Source: Olsenella sp. oral taxon 807
GTDB taxonomy: Bacteria; Actinomycetota; Coriobacteriia; Coriobacteriales; Atopobiaceae
Assembly: GCF_001189515.2 (NCBI RefSeq)
Contig: NZ_CP012069.2
Span: 1,798,001 to 1,862,000, forward strand
Direction of reading: 5' to 3'
DNA length: 64,000 bases
Positions 25,679-33,712 of the stretch are shown piece by piece. The stretch's first letter is position 1; each line of letters opens with the position of its first letter. The position numbers and the translations under genes were made by a program. The notes below the pieces were generated by a model, which saw nothing but the letters and a program-made list of their open reading frames with translations, was not told the DNA's origin and did no database searches.

Positions 25679-25838
25679 CGTATTGCCCCTTATCCTTGCC
25701 CTCGTTCCTCTCGTATCCTTCGTATGTATTCTACTATACGGGCGAGAGGCTCGTGCTAAGTGCATTCGTCATGCGACGCCGAGCGTGGGGAGCCATCGCG
25801 CCAAGACCCTTGGCAGAGCCGTCGGCTGACTATCGACA

Positions 25839-26852
25839 CTACCGGTCGTGGGCATCGTGCGCGTTGTCATGACCATCACGCGGATGGTCATGGACGATCT
25901 CCGCACGATCGCGCCAGAGGGCGGGAACGAAGGCCTCCCTCAGCCACAGGCGCCTTAGCTGCGTGCCTATGAACACGCAGGCGGGATTCTCGATCTCGTC
26001 GCAGCCCGTCATGGCCCACGCCCGCTCGACCATGTCAAAGCGCACCCACTGCCCACCACACGCAAGGGTACCCTTGGCCCGCGCGATGTGACCGAAGACA
26101 CCCGAGCTCAGGGCATCAAGCAGCCAGATGAGCTGAGAGGGCGAGGGTAGCCTGGCGTGGGCGAGCGATAGGGTCTCGAACTCGGTAGCAGGGCCGTCCC
26201 CCTCGCTCACGATCCCACCGACGTCCCGTACGCGACCGGCATCGGCAGCCTTGGGATCCTCCAAAAGGGCATCCCACCACGCGCGCGGAATCTGAGCGTA
26301 GGGCCTGCGCTCGATGGTGGCCGTGGGGTTGAGCCTGGCGACAAGTGAGAGAAGCGCTGCCGCCTCGGTGTCCCTCTCATCCAAGCCTCGCTCCCCCACC
26401 TTGGAGATCACGACCGTCGCGGCACAGGACAGCTGGTCATCGAAGACGTCTCTGGCAGAGGCGCGCTGGGCCCGCCACGACAGGGCATCCACGATGCAGA
26501 CGGGAGGAAGGAGTCCTATGCGTTCGTAGCCTATGCTCCCAACGTTTCCCTGCACGTTTGAGAGCCTCGCCACCCCGGTGGGCTCCACGATGAGGTAGTT
26601 GGGGTCGAGGGTATTCGAGATGGTGAGGACGGAGCTTGCGAAGTCCTGCCTGCCCGAGCAGCAGATGCACCTCTCCACAGACTCCCACACCTTGAGGTCG
26701 GGAGCGTCCGCGCGCAGAGCCTGGGCGTCGACGTCCGCCTCACCGTACTCGTTCTCGTAGATCACGACGTCCTTGCCCGTGCGCCGGACGAGTTCCTGGA
26801 TGAAGGTGGTCTTGCCAGCGCCAAGAAACCCCGATATGACCAAAACCCGCAT
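25839..26852 (-). CDS. CobW/G3E-family GTPase, likely metal chaperone
   Basis: A 337-residue G3E P-loop GTPase. Walker A is GFLGAGKTT (8-16), the metal-binding CxCC motif is C62-I-C64-C65 in ERCICCSG, the switch region reads LIVEPTGVA, and the base-recognition motif is atypical (VISKVGE). The CobW_C domain follows, and the tail is strongly His/Asp-rich (HDHPRDGHDNAHDAHD), a feature of zinc-binding family members. A role in delivering Zn or another divalent metal to a client is likely. GGAGG supports the start. It is downstream of a Zn-type alcohol dehydrogenase, a conceivable client. Confidence 0.9.
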   Translation of the reverse strand: MRVLVISGFLGAGKTTFIQELVRRTGKDVVIYENEYGEADVDAQALRADAPDLKVWESVERCICCSGRQDFASSVLTISNTLDPNYLIVEPTGVARLSNVQGNVGSIGYERIGLLPPVCIVDALSWRAQRASARDVFDDQLSCAATVVISKVGERGLDERDTEAAALLSLVARLNPTATIERRPYAQIPRAWWDALLEDPKAADAGRVRDVGGIVSEGDGPATEFETLSLAHARLPSPSQLIWLLDALSSGVFGHIARAKGTLACGGQWVRFDMVERAWAMTGCDEIENPACVFIGTQLRRLWLREAFVPALWRDRAEIVHDHPRDGHDNAHDAHDR

Positions 26853-26921
26853 GGGAGCCTCCGCAAGAGAGAGGGGCCACCGCCCAAGCGATGGCCCCGA
26901 GAAGTCAGGCTGCAGGAGAGC

Positions 26922-27980
26922 CTAGTCGATGACGACAACCGGCTTGATGAGGTCCCTCGGCTTGTCCCTCATGAGGAAGAGGGCCTCCTCGATGTGATCC
27001 CAACCATGGAAGATGTGAGTGCATTCAGGATGCAAGTCGAGCTTGCCCGCCGTGACGAGACTCGAGAGCTTCTCCATGCGCAGGCGCCCGCCTGGCATGA
27101 GACCACCACGGATGTCCTTGTGACCCATGCCAACACCCCATTCGACACGCGGGATGTTGACGTAGTCGCCCGAGCCCAGGTAGTTGACGTTGCCAATCTT
27201 GCCACCAGGTTTGAGGCACTTGACGGCGGGCTCGAAGGTCTTGACGGTACCACCAGCGATGCAAATGCGGTCGACACCCTTGTCACCCACGAGCTTGAGG
27301 ACCTGCTCGTCAATGGGGCCATCCTTATAGGAGACAAAATCGGTGGCACCGTAGCCCTTGGCAGCCTCGACGCAGACGGGACGAGTTCCCACGGCAATGA
27401 TGCGGGAGGCACCGCGCAGGGCCGCGCCCGCGACGCACATCAGACCGACGGGCCCGATGCCGATAACAAGGACCGTGTCGCCGAACTGCACGTCTGCGAG
27501 CTCAACGGCGTGGAAGCCCGTTGGGACCATGTCGGACAGGATGCAGGCATCGGCCGGATCGATGCTGTCGGGCAACTTGGCAAGATTGCCGTCGGCGTCG
27601 TTGACGTGGAAGTACTCGGAGAAGACGCCGTCCTTGAAGTTGGAGAACTTCCAGCCCGCGAGCATGCCGCCAGAGTGCATCGAGTAGCCGGCCTGGGCCT
27701 CAAGCGAGTTCCAATCGGGCGTGATGGCGGGGATGAGGACGCGGTCTCCTGGCTTGAAGTCTTTGACCTCGGGACCAACCTCCACGATCTCGCCCGATGC
27801 CTCGTGGCCGAGGATCATGTTGTGGCGGTCACCGATGGCACCCTCCCACAGCGTGTGGACGTCCGACGTGCATATGGCAACCGCAAGCGGCTTGACGATG
27901 GCATCGAGCGGGCCGCACGTAGGCTTCTCCTTCTCGATCCAGCCAGACTCGCCAATTTTGAGCATTGCGTAGCCCTTCAT
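26922..27980 (-). CDS. NADP-dependent Zn secondary alcohol dehydrogenase
   Basis: A 352-residue medium-chain dehydrogenase with the same length and strong sequence match, from memory, to Thermoanaerobacter/Clostridium secondary ADH (interconverts secondary alcohols and ketones). The catalytic Zn ligands Cys37, His59 and Asp150 fall at the same positions as in that enzyme. The Rossmann motif is GIGPVG, and the NADP-contacting segment VGTRPVCVEAAKGYGATD is nearly conserved. The ATG at 27980 has AGGAAGAGGG upstream. Single gene, 69 bp upstream of cobW on the same strand, so co-transcription is possible. Confidence 0.92.
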   Translation of the reverse strand: MKGYAMLKIGESGWIEKEKPTCGPLDAIVKPLAVAICTSDVHTLWEGAIGDRHNMILGHEASGEIVEVGPEVKDFKPGDRVLIPAITPDWNSLEAQAGYSMHSGGMLAGWKFSNFKDGVFSEYFHVNDADGNLAKLPDSIDPADACILSDMVPTGFHAVELADVQFGDTVLVIGIGPVGLMCVAGAALRGASRIIAVGTRPVCVEAAKGYGATDFVSYKDGPIDEQVLKLVGDKGVDRICIAGGTVKTFEPAVKCLKPGGKIGNVNYLGSGDYVNIPRVEWGVGMGHKDIRGGLMPGGRLRMEKLSSLVTAGKLDLHPECTHIFHGWDHIEEALFLMRDKPRDLIKPVVVID

Positions 27981-28373
27981 GGAACCACCCTCTTCCTCTC
28001 TCTCGCGTATCACTTCGCATGGTCTGCCCCTGGCCAGGCCGTCTCGGAAACGCCGTAACGTCCGAGCCTCAGTGCCCGACAGGGACTCTTCTTGCTAGTG
28101 TAGCATCTAGCTCACGGCCACAACAAGCTGAGCGAGAATGTTTTGCGACTATCTCCCTCACAAAAGCACGTCCGCGCGCCAGCCCGCCACACCCCGACTG
28201 TCGCCCTCGCACACCCCGGCTGTCGCCCTCAAAAACGGCCCAACCGCACGGAGACTATGCCGTCTGCCTCCACGCTGACCCTTGCCATCGGTCATCCCAT
28301 GGGATCTTGCGCCCTCAATACTCCCTCAAAGGATCACAGGTCGCAGGTCTAGTGTCATGGAAACCCAGCCGCA
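27981..28373. other. Intergenic region with 22-bp tandem repeat
   Basis: A 393-bp space upstream of the alcohol dehydrogenase. At 28188-28230 CACACCCCGRCTGTCGCCCT is repeated twice with a 22-bp period. No convincing gene or terminator was seen; the ADH promoter should lie here. Confidence 0.45.
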
Positions 28374-29687
28374 TCATGCGCCCAGGGCTCGAATGGGGAT
28401 GACGTAGATGCCGTCGCCGCGACGATAGGCTGCCTCACCCGTCCCGGTGATGACAGCCATGAACACGGGTTCGGGCGCTCTTGCCCTCTTGTTGGCGCAT
28501 ACCTTATCACGCATACGCATGAGGTTAGCAACACCCTCATCAACCTTGTCCAAACCCACCTTAACCTCGATGGCCGCCCAGCTACCATCGACGCGCTCGA
28601 TGATGGCGTCAACCTCAAGACCAGAGTCGTCATGGTAGTAGCGTATGGGACTCGCCACCACAAGGTCCAGCGCGCGAGCGTACACATCCAGGTCGCGCAT
28701 GACCAGGTTCTCGAACACCAGACCGAAGGTTTGCCAGTCCTGCAGCAGCGCGGCGGGCGAGAGGCCCAACAACGCCACGGGAAGCGACGGGTCGGCAAAG
28801 TAGCGCTTGGGCTTCACGCGCATGCGTTTGGGAGAGCGTGATGCGGGCACCCACCCAGGCACCTCATCCACGAGAAAGATGCGACGAAGGATGTCAAGGT
28901 GCGCCGAGATCCCCTTGCGCTGCGCCTCAAGAACCTTCTCATCGGACCTGCGCACGTAGACATCACGGGCAAGGGTGTCGACCTTGACAGACTGGCCGAG
29001 GTTTCGCGCAAGAGAAAGAGAGAGTCTGCGTGCGATGAGCTCGTTGCCACCGAGAAGAGGCACGCTCTGCACGAACACGGACTCCAGGTAGTCTCGTACC
29101 ACGATCTGCGCATCGGCTGCCGTCTGCAAGCGCTCCTCCGGCCATCCGCCACGAACGGCCATATGGGCTAGTCCATCGATACCATAAGGACACTGGCAGG
29201 GAGCAAACTCACCGCAAAAGAGTCCCGCTAGGCTCACCTTGGAGACTGACTCCCCCGTTTCGGCGAGCGTCATGGGATGCATGCGGATGCGCCCTATGCG
29301 GCCGGCACCGCTGTGGGCAACCTCGGTCTTGTTGGGTGTGGACGAGCCAGTGAGTATCCACGCGCCCTTCTCACCCGCAAGCTCGTCAACGGCGTGACGA
29401 ACCGCATCCCAAATGGCGGGCACGCGCTGCCACTCGTCGATAACGTGCGGACGCATACCTGCGAGCGGATAGCCTGGATCGGCAATAGATATCTGAAGAT
29501 TGGAGCCACGGTCCACGTAGGTGACCGACGCAGCGTGAGCAAGCGATGACCATGTCTTGCCGCACCATTTTGTGCCTGACACCTCGATCGCGCCAAACAG
29601 CGTGAGGTACTTGTCAATCTGTGCGTCCACGATGCGAGGCACGTATGCAGCGGGCTTGGCCCCAAGACCCTGTACGTCATCAGTCAT
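28374..29687 (-). CDS. DUF4143 ATP-binding protein, copy 2
   Basis: A 437-residue AAA_14 plus DUF4143 protein. The Walker A region is unusual, GTKWCGKTW in VSGTKWCGKTWSS, and Walker B is replaced by HVIDEWQ; GSSTPNK follows as the sensor-like loop. The C-terminal domain has EVDAIIERVDGSWAAIEVKVG, a PD-(D/E)XK-like core. The ATG at 29687 has a weak AGCAGG upstream. The sequence differs enough from copy 1 to be a separate subgroup. Function unknown. It stands alone, 350 bp from the SUKH gene. Confidence 0.87.
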   Translation of the reverse strand: MTDDVQGLGAKPAAYVPRIVDAQIDKYLTLFGAIEVSGTKWCGKTWSSLAHAASVTYVDRGSNLQISIADPGYPLAGMRPHVIDEWQRVPAIWDAVRHAVDELAGEKGAWILTGSSTPNKTEVAHSGAGRIGRIRMHPMTLAETGESVSKVSLAGLFCGEFAPCQCPYGIDGLAHMAVRGGWPEERLQTAADAQIVVRDYLESVFVQSVPLLGGNELIARRLSLSLARNLGQSVKVDTLARDVYVRRSDEKVLEAQRKGISAHLDILRRIFLVDEVPGWVPASRSPKRMRVKPKRYFADPSLPVALLGLSPAALLQDWQTFGLVFENLVMRDLDVYARALDLVVASPIRYYHDDSGLEVDAIIERVDGSWAAIEVKVGLDKVDEGVANLMRMRDKVCANKRARAPEPVFMAVITGTGEAAYRRGDGIYVIPIRALGA

Positions 29688-30033
29688 GAGACCTGCTTTC
29701 GATCGACTCCATGATCCTGTCACTATTCCGAGCTACGAGCAGGTGTAATACCAAAATCCTACCATCCATACTACCAAAATCCGAATTGGGCACATCCCAG
29801 AATACGAGTCTTGCTCCTTCGCCAAGACACAGGGCCATCGGCTGCCACAGGGGCAGGGGCAGCCTCCCCACGCATGGAGAAACGTGTCATATCGACACGG
29901 GACATGACATGCCCGTTGGTTATGCGTCGGGGAGCTGGGAGCTGCCGCTCAGGCCACCTCGGCACGATCAAGGTGCGAGCCTTATGGCTCCACGATCCTG
30001 CCATCCGCTCCTGCCGTCCGCATCTTTGCTGGC
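29688..30033. other. Intergenic, nothing recognised
   Basis: 346 bp between the SUKH gene stop and the DUF4143 start. A short frame on the minus strand overlaps the ATPase start but has no ribosome-binding site. TACCAAAATCC occurs twice, about 21 bp apart, near 29750-29780, perhaps in the promoter. Confidence 0.35.
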
Positions 30034-30420
30034 TCAGCGATTCAGGTACTCGAGAATAGATCGGGCGATAAGTGAGGGTGGTGCCCCAGGGAGCGACTGG
30101 TAAACCTTCCCGCTCCCATCCTGCCACACTATCAGCCCATCTATTCCGACGTTCTCGAGCACGTACAGCTCAGTCGGGACCTGTCGGTTGCAGGTCCTCT
30201 CCTGTGCAGTCATGCGAACCACATCCACGTGCTTGGCAGCAGAGATGCCGCTCAGCTCATGGCTCCCGACAATAGCGCTACCAAACGACCTGAGGTACGC
30301 ACGGTACTCGTCAGCAAAGGTCACACCCAGCTCGCTCTCGGCAGTGGCTATCTGCCCATCCGTCGCGTGCTTTCCGTGAACCACATCCGATTGGGAGGCA
30401 AGCCAATCAACGAACTCCAA
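30034..30420 (-). CDS. SUKH (SMI1/KNR4) immunity protein
   Basis: A 128-residue SMI1/KNR4-fold protein. The N-terminal helix ATAESELGVTFADEYRAYLRSFGSAIVGSHELSGI is the family signature, followed by a core strand LYVLENVGIDGLIVWQDGSGKVY. SUKH proteins neutralise nuclease toxins of polymorphic toxin systems by direct binding. The TTG start at 30420 has AGGAGG ten bases upstream, and only 14 bp separate it from the stop of the LHH-nuclease toxin gene, so it is the cognate immunity protein. Confidence 0.88.
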   Translation of the reverse strand: MEFVDWLASQSDVVHGKHATDGQIATAESELGVTFADEYRAYLRSFGSAIVGSHELSGISAAKHVDVVRMTAQERTCNRQVPTELYVLENVGIDGLIVWQDGSGKVYQSLPGAPPSLIARSILEYLNR

Positions 30421-30434
30421 CGCGGTACCACCTC

Positions 30435-31664
30435 CTACTTCTCCAGAGTCTCAGCGAGGCTTTTCCAGAACCCCTCACGCTCTTTCGCCCATTCAGAGCC
30501 GTGATCGACATCTGAGCCACGCATGAGATCGTGCAGCTTCGAGAAGGACCCCTCTCCACGGTGCTCTGCCTTGGTAAGAATAGCGAGGATGCCATCTTTC
30601 TCCTGGGCAACGTGATGAAGCTCGTATGGGTTCCCCTCCACATCAAGCGCAGCAAGGCCTCTCTTCATGCGCTCGATGTTTGTCAGTCCATTCCCATCCC
30701 TGATTGTAGGATCTATGGGTCTTACGAGCGCACTTTTCCCGTTAACGAGCTTTGCCTCGAGCCCCGCCTCCTTATATATGTTGTACTCGTCCATATTCTT
30801 GAATCGTCTGATGATCTCCAGAGGGTACTTCGCGTCTCTCTGTATGGTCGCCGCCTCGTTTATCGTCAGGCCATTTCTTGTGGCGCCACGAAGCGCAGAG
30901 AACTCTCCGACCCCACCCGTGACAGCACCGGCAATGGCTCCCCATTTGAAGCCCTCGCTCCCTCCAAGTGCCGCGGCGTCGATGGCCTTGCTCACATCAC
31001 CCGTACGTATGGCCGTAGATATCCCAGCCATGGAGCCGCCGATGGCACCTCCCGACACGGCCAACTCCGCCGCAGTCTTGGCGGATACCGCGAAGACCAT
31101 GCTTACCGTTGGTGCTACGCCACCGGTTACCGCCGAGACGGTGATGCATACGAGGATCACCCCCGTACCTATAGCGACATTTTGAACTACCCGGTCATAC
31201 GTATCGTCGTAGTCCTCGAAGGCGTGGACGATCGTATGCCCGTCATCTCCCACCGTAAAGACGTACTTGGTGCCTTGGAATTGCTGCTCGAGCGCCGACA
31301 GGGTGTACCCAAAGTAGATGTTCTCCTTTGAGTTCGCAGCCAATTCCTTTAGATACTCCTTTGAGATGTATTTCGTGTCGACGTTCTCGACATAGTACTG
31401 ATCGCTGTCCAGATCCTCAACGAGGGCGGTGTAGAGGGTGTCCCGTAGGTAGCGCTGAAGATTCTCGTCATCTAAGCCACTGAACTCGACGTCGGGTGCA
31501 GATGTCGTCCCTTTCGAGGCTTTTGAAGATGTGTCCTTTGCGCCAGGAGCCTCGGACTCCGTGGGTGCAGGATCAGAGCTGGTAGAACCCGGTTGGATGC
31601 CACCACATCCCTGAAGCGCCATGGCAAGCGTAAGCAGCAGCACAAGAGGAAGCTTCCTGCTCAT
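30435..31664 (-). CDS. Lipoprotein polymorphic toxin with LHH nuclease domain
   Basis: A 409-residue exported protein. The signal peptide carries lipobox LQGC with Cys20, followed by a Ser/Thr/Pro linker. An extracytoplasmic region (60-150) precedes a Gly/Ala-rich hydrophobic stretch (about 160-255) that could cross a target membrane. The C-terminal toxin domain (about 330-409) has YELHHVAQ (LHH at 349-351), ILTKAEHRG, HG and the REGFWK tail of the LHH family of HNH/ENDO VII nucleases. The start overlaps the upstream stop by ATGA, and the SUKH gene follows. DNA or RNA cleavage in competitor cells is the inferred role. Confidence 0.87.
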   Translation of the reverse strand: MSRKLPLVLLLTLAMALQGCGGIQPGSTSSDPAPTESEAPGAKDTSSKASKGTTSAPDVEFSGLDDENLQRYLRDTLYTALVEDLDSDQYYVENVDTKYISKEYLKELAANSKENIYFGYTLSALEQQFQGTKYVFTVGDDGHTIVHAFEDYDDTYDRVVQNVAIGTGVILVCITVSAVTGGVAPTVSMVFAVSAKTAAELAVSGGAIGGSMAGISTAIRTGDVSKAIDAAALGGSEGFKWGAIAGAVTGGVGEFSALRGATRNGLTINEAATIQRDAKYPLEIIRRFKNMDEYNIYKEAGLEAKLVNGKSALVRPIDPTIRDGNGLTNIERMKRGLAALDVEGNPYELHHVAQEKDGILAILTKAEHRGEGSFSKLHDLMRGSDVDHGSEWAKEREGFWKSLAETLEK

Positions 31665-32956
31665 AGGGCATCATCGCCCTCCGACTGGCTCTTCACACCG
31701 TCACGGGCAGCTCCGGCTCCGGCTCCGACAGCCAAGATGTTCGCCTGTTTCCGACGCACGATCACGAAGATCACAACGATCGCAAAAGCCATGAGACCAC
31801 CTGCGATCAGTCCTACTGGAACCTGAGCGTCTGCTGCGTCAGTGCTCTGCTGAGAGCCACCGGTATCCGCAGGGGCTTCTGCGGACGCATCTTCTGAAGC
31901 CTGTGAGGTAGCCGGCCACACGATACTGCCGTCATCAGATACAGACGCCCCCTGGGCAATCTGATCCTTGATCTGGTCAATGGAGTAGCCCGTCGAGACA
32001 TAGGCTTTCAGTACACCGTTATTGCCTACGTAGATCTTCTTTGAGGTTGTCTGGCCGGTCGTCGGATTAGCCGCCGTGATCGTATAGACGCCCTCATCCG
32101 TATACTGTTGGCCGTCTCGCGCCACCTCATTGGAGCGGGTATCCCACTCCCCACTGTCAGTGAGCACCTCTCGCTTGACGTACACATCAAGGTAGCGAGA
32201 TTTTGCGAGATCGATATAGAATCCCTTGTCCGTGGTCGAGCTGTTAGTGAGCTCCGCGCCCGTCGAGATGTCAAAGGGGAAGATCATGGCATTACCGTTT
32301 CGGACAGAAAAGCTGAACCGAATGGTGTAGTTGTGGTACTCAGGAAAGATTGAGAGCCCCAACAGGTTACGAGGGTCTTTCTTTATCTCGTAGTCAAGGG
32401 CAACCTCATAGTCCCCCTCTTCAAAGAGCTGAACCTGCGTGTCTGCCCCACGCTCTATTCCCACAAGATAGTTTGTATAGTGCAGAGGTTTTCCCTGATC
32501 GTTCTCGTAGTTCGTCTGGCGAACAAAGAGGGCGCCACGACCGAACCCCTTCTTCTCCCTCTGCTGCTGCATTCGCTCGTCATAGCCGTTCTCGTCGTCG
32601 AAGATGGTGAGAATGGGATCTCCGTTCAGGGCATTGATATCTTGCTCAAGATTAAACCAGAGAGTTATCTGGTCGCCAGACGTCTTGAGAAATGTGGGAT
32701 GATCGGCAGAGTCACGCTGGACGCTCGTAAAGCCCGTTACCGAGAAACGTCCCAGCCTCCACCCAAAGTGAGGGTCGCCATCCTTGATCGTGTTGTTTTC
32801 GGCATAGCCCGTATCAAGACCTGCATTGACGGCCTCACCCAAGCTATAACGCTGACTGCTCGAGTCGGCGCCCTCGGCACGTGCCGGATAGGCCACCCAA
32901 CATGCGAGTAGCAGCAACAAAATGCCAGTAAGTAAGCTAGGTACTTTCAGTTTCAT
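31661..32956 (-). CDS. Exported membrane-anchored surface protein, toxin partner
   Basis: A 431-residue protein not recognised as a known family. It has an N-terminal signal peptide (VPSLLTGILLLLLACWVAYPARA), a long beta-rich extracellular part with Tyr/Asn/Asp-rich segments, a TITAANPTTGQTTSKKIYVG Ig-like strand region, an Ala/Ser/Asp-rich stalk and one C-terminal membrane helix (VPVGLIAGGLMAFAIVVIFVIV) with a basic cytoplasmic tail. Its stop overlaps the toxin start by 4 bp, so it is co-translated. It may display, carry or export the toxin lipoprotein, an inference from synteny only. Confidence 0.72.
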   Translation of the reverse strand: MKLKVPSLLTGILLLLLACWVAYPARAEGADSSSQRYSLGEAVNAGLDTGYAENNTIKDGDPHFGWRLGRFSVTGFTSVQRDSADHPTFLKTSGDQITLWFNLEQDINALNGDPILTIFDDENGYDERMQQQREKKGFGRGALFVRQTNYENDQGKPLHYTNYLVGIERGADTQVQLFEEGDYEVALDYEIKKDPRNLLGLSIFPEYHNYTIRFSFSVRNGNAMIFPFDISTGAELTNSSTTDKGFYIDLAKSRYLDVYVKREVLTDSGEWDTRSNEVARDGQQYTDEGVYTITAANPTTGQTTSKKIYVGNNGVLKAYVSTGYSIDQIKDQIAQGASVSDDGSIVWPATSQASEDASAEAPADTGGSQQSTDAADAQVPVGLIAGGLMAFAIVVIFVIVRRKQANILAVGAGAGAARDGVKSQSEGDDAL

Positions 32957-33712
32957 AAGACACCCCATCACTATCACGCATGCCAGATGGAACGGAGAAG
33001 GGAGCGCAGTGCGCTCGACCCACACCAACATTATATTCTCACAGCCTAAAACCTAAAGGTCAACTATAAATTATTAAGATTAATTGAATATAGCCTTTAT
33101 CTTACGAGATCTGGATGTGTGGGTCCGTGTTTCGCGCGAGCTATTTGAGCCGACCAAAACGAACCCATGCTGCCGCTTTTCGGATGTGAGTGATCTACTC
33201 ACTTCGCGATTACGATGTGAGTGATTTTTCTCGTGAAAATGACTCACTAAAATAGGCTGAAATTATATACACGCAGGTAGATCGCTTACTGATAGAAATC
33301 TCGATGTGAGTGAATCACTCACTTCGCGATTGTGATGTGAGTGAATCACTCACTTCGCGATTGTGACGTCTGCGGACCCGGTCACGCCGCCCACAATCAT
33401 CCGACATCGCCTATAATCGATGCATCGAACAACACCCGAAGCCTTTGGCAAGCGGCGGGACGAGAAGGGACAGGTGCATGAGAGGCTAGCGATGCCCGTA
33501 ACGGGCGCCCAAAGCAAGCAGACCGAAACCGGCTGCGCTCCAGGCGCCGCATCGCTGGCTGATCCGCATCGCTGGCTGGTCCATATAGCCCACGCAGACT
33601 GACCTTTCGACCTCCATACCGCTGTTTCACGGCTCACGTCGACAGCGGCACGCAGCCTAACGCCTACTCGGAGCGCGGCCTTCCAAGACGAGAGACTCAC
33701 GGGAGACCGCTC
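32957..33712. other. Toxin promoter region and ABC-F leader
   Basis: A 756-bp non-coding space between divergent units. 32960-33180 is AT-rich and should contain the toxin-operon promoter. 33183-33361 holds the palindromic iterons described separately. 33362-33700 is GC-rich with short frames on both strands that lack ribosome-binding sites; no gene is called there. Confidence 0.45.
33183..33361. repeat. Palindromic 28-bp iterons (GTGAGTGAATCACTCAC)
   Basis: Four units: 33183-33210, a degenerate hairpin form at 33214-33249, 33303-33330 and 33334-33361. The full unit begins GATGTGAGTGAATCACTCAC and ends TTCGCGAT; the last two copies are identical with a 31-bp period. The centre is a near-perfect 17-bp palindrome, fitting a dimeric repressor site. 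It lies upstream of both the toxin operon and the ABC-F gene. Confidence 0.8.

Noticed and set aside
33350-33700. Small genes on either strand between the iterons and the ABC-F gene
   Set aside because: The two competing frames overlap each other, have no ribosome-binding site and resemble no family.
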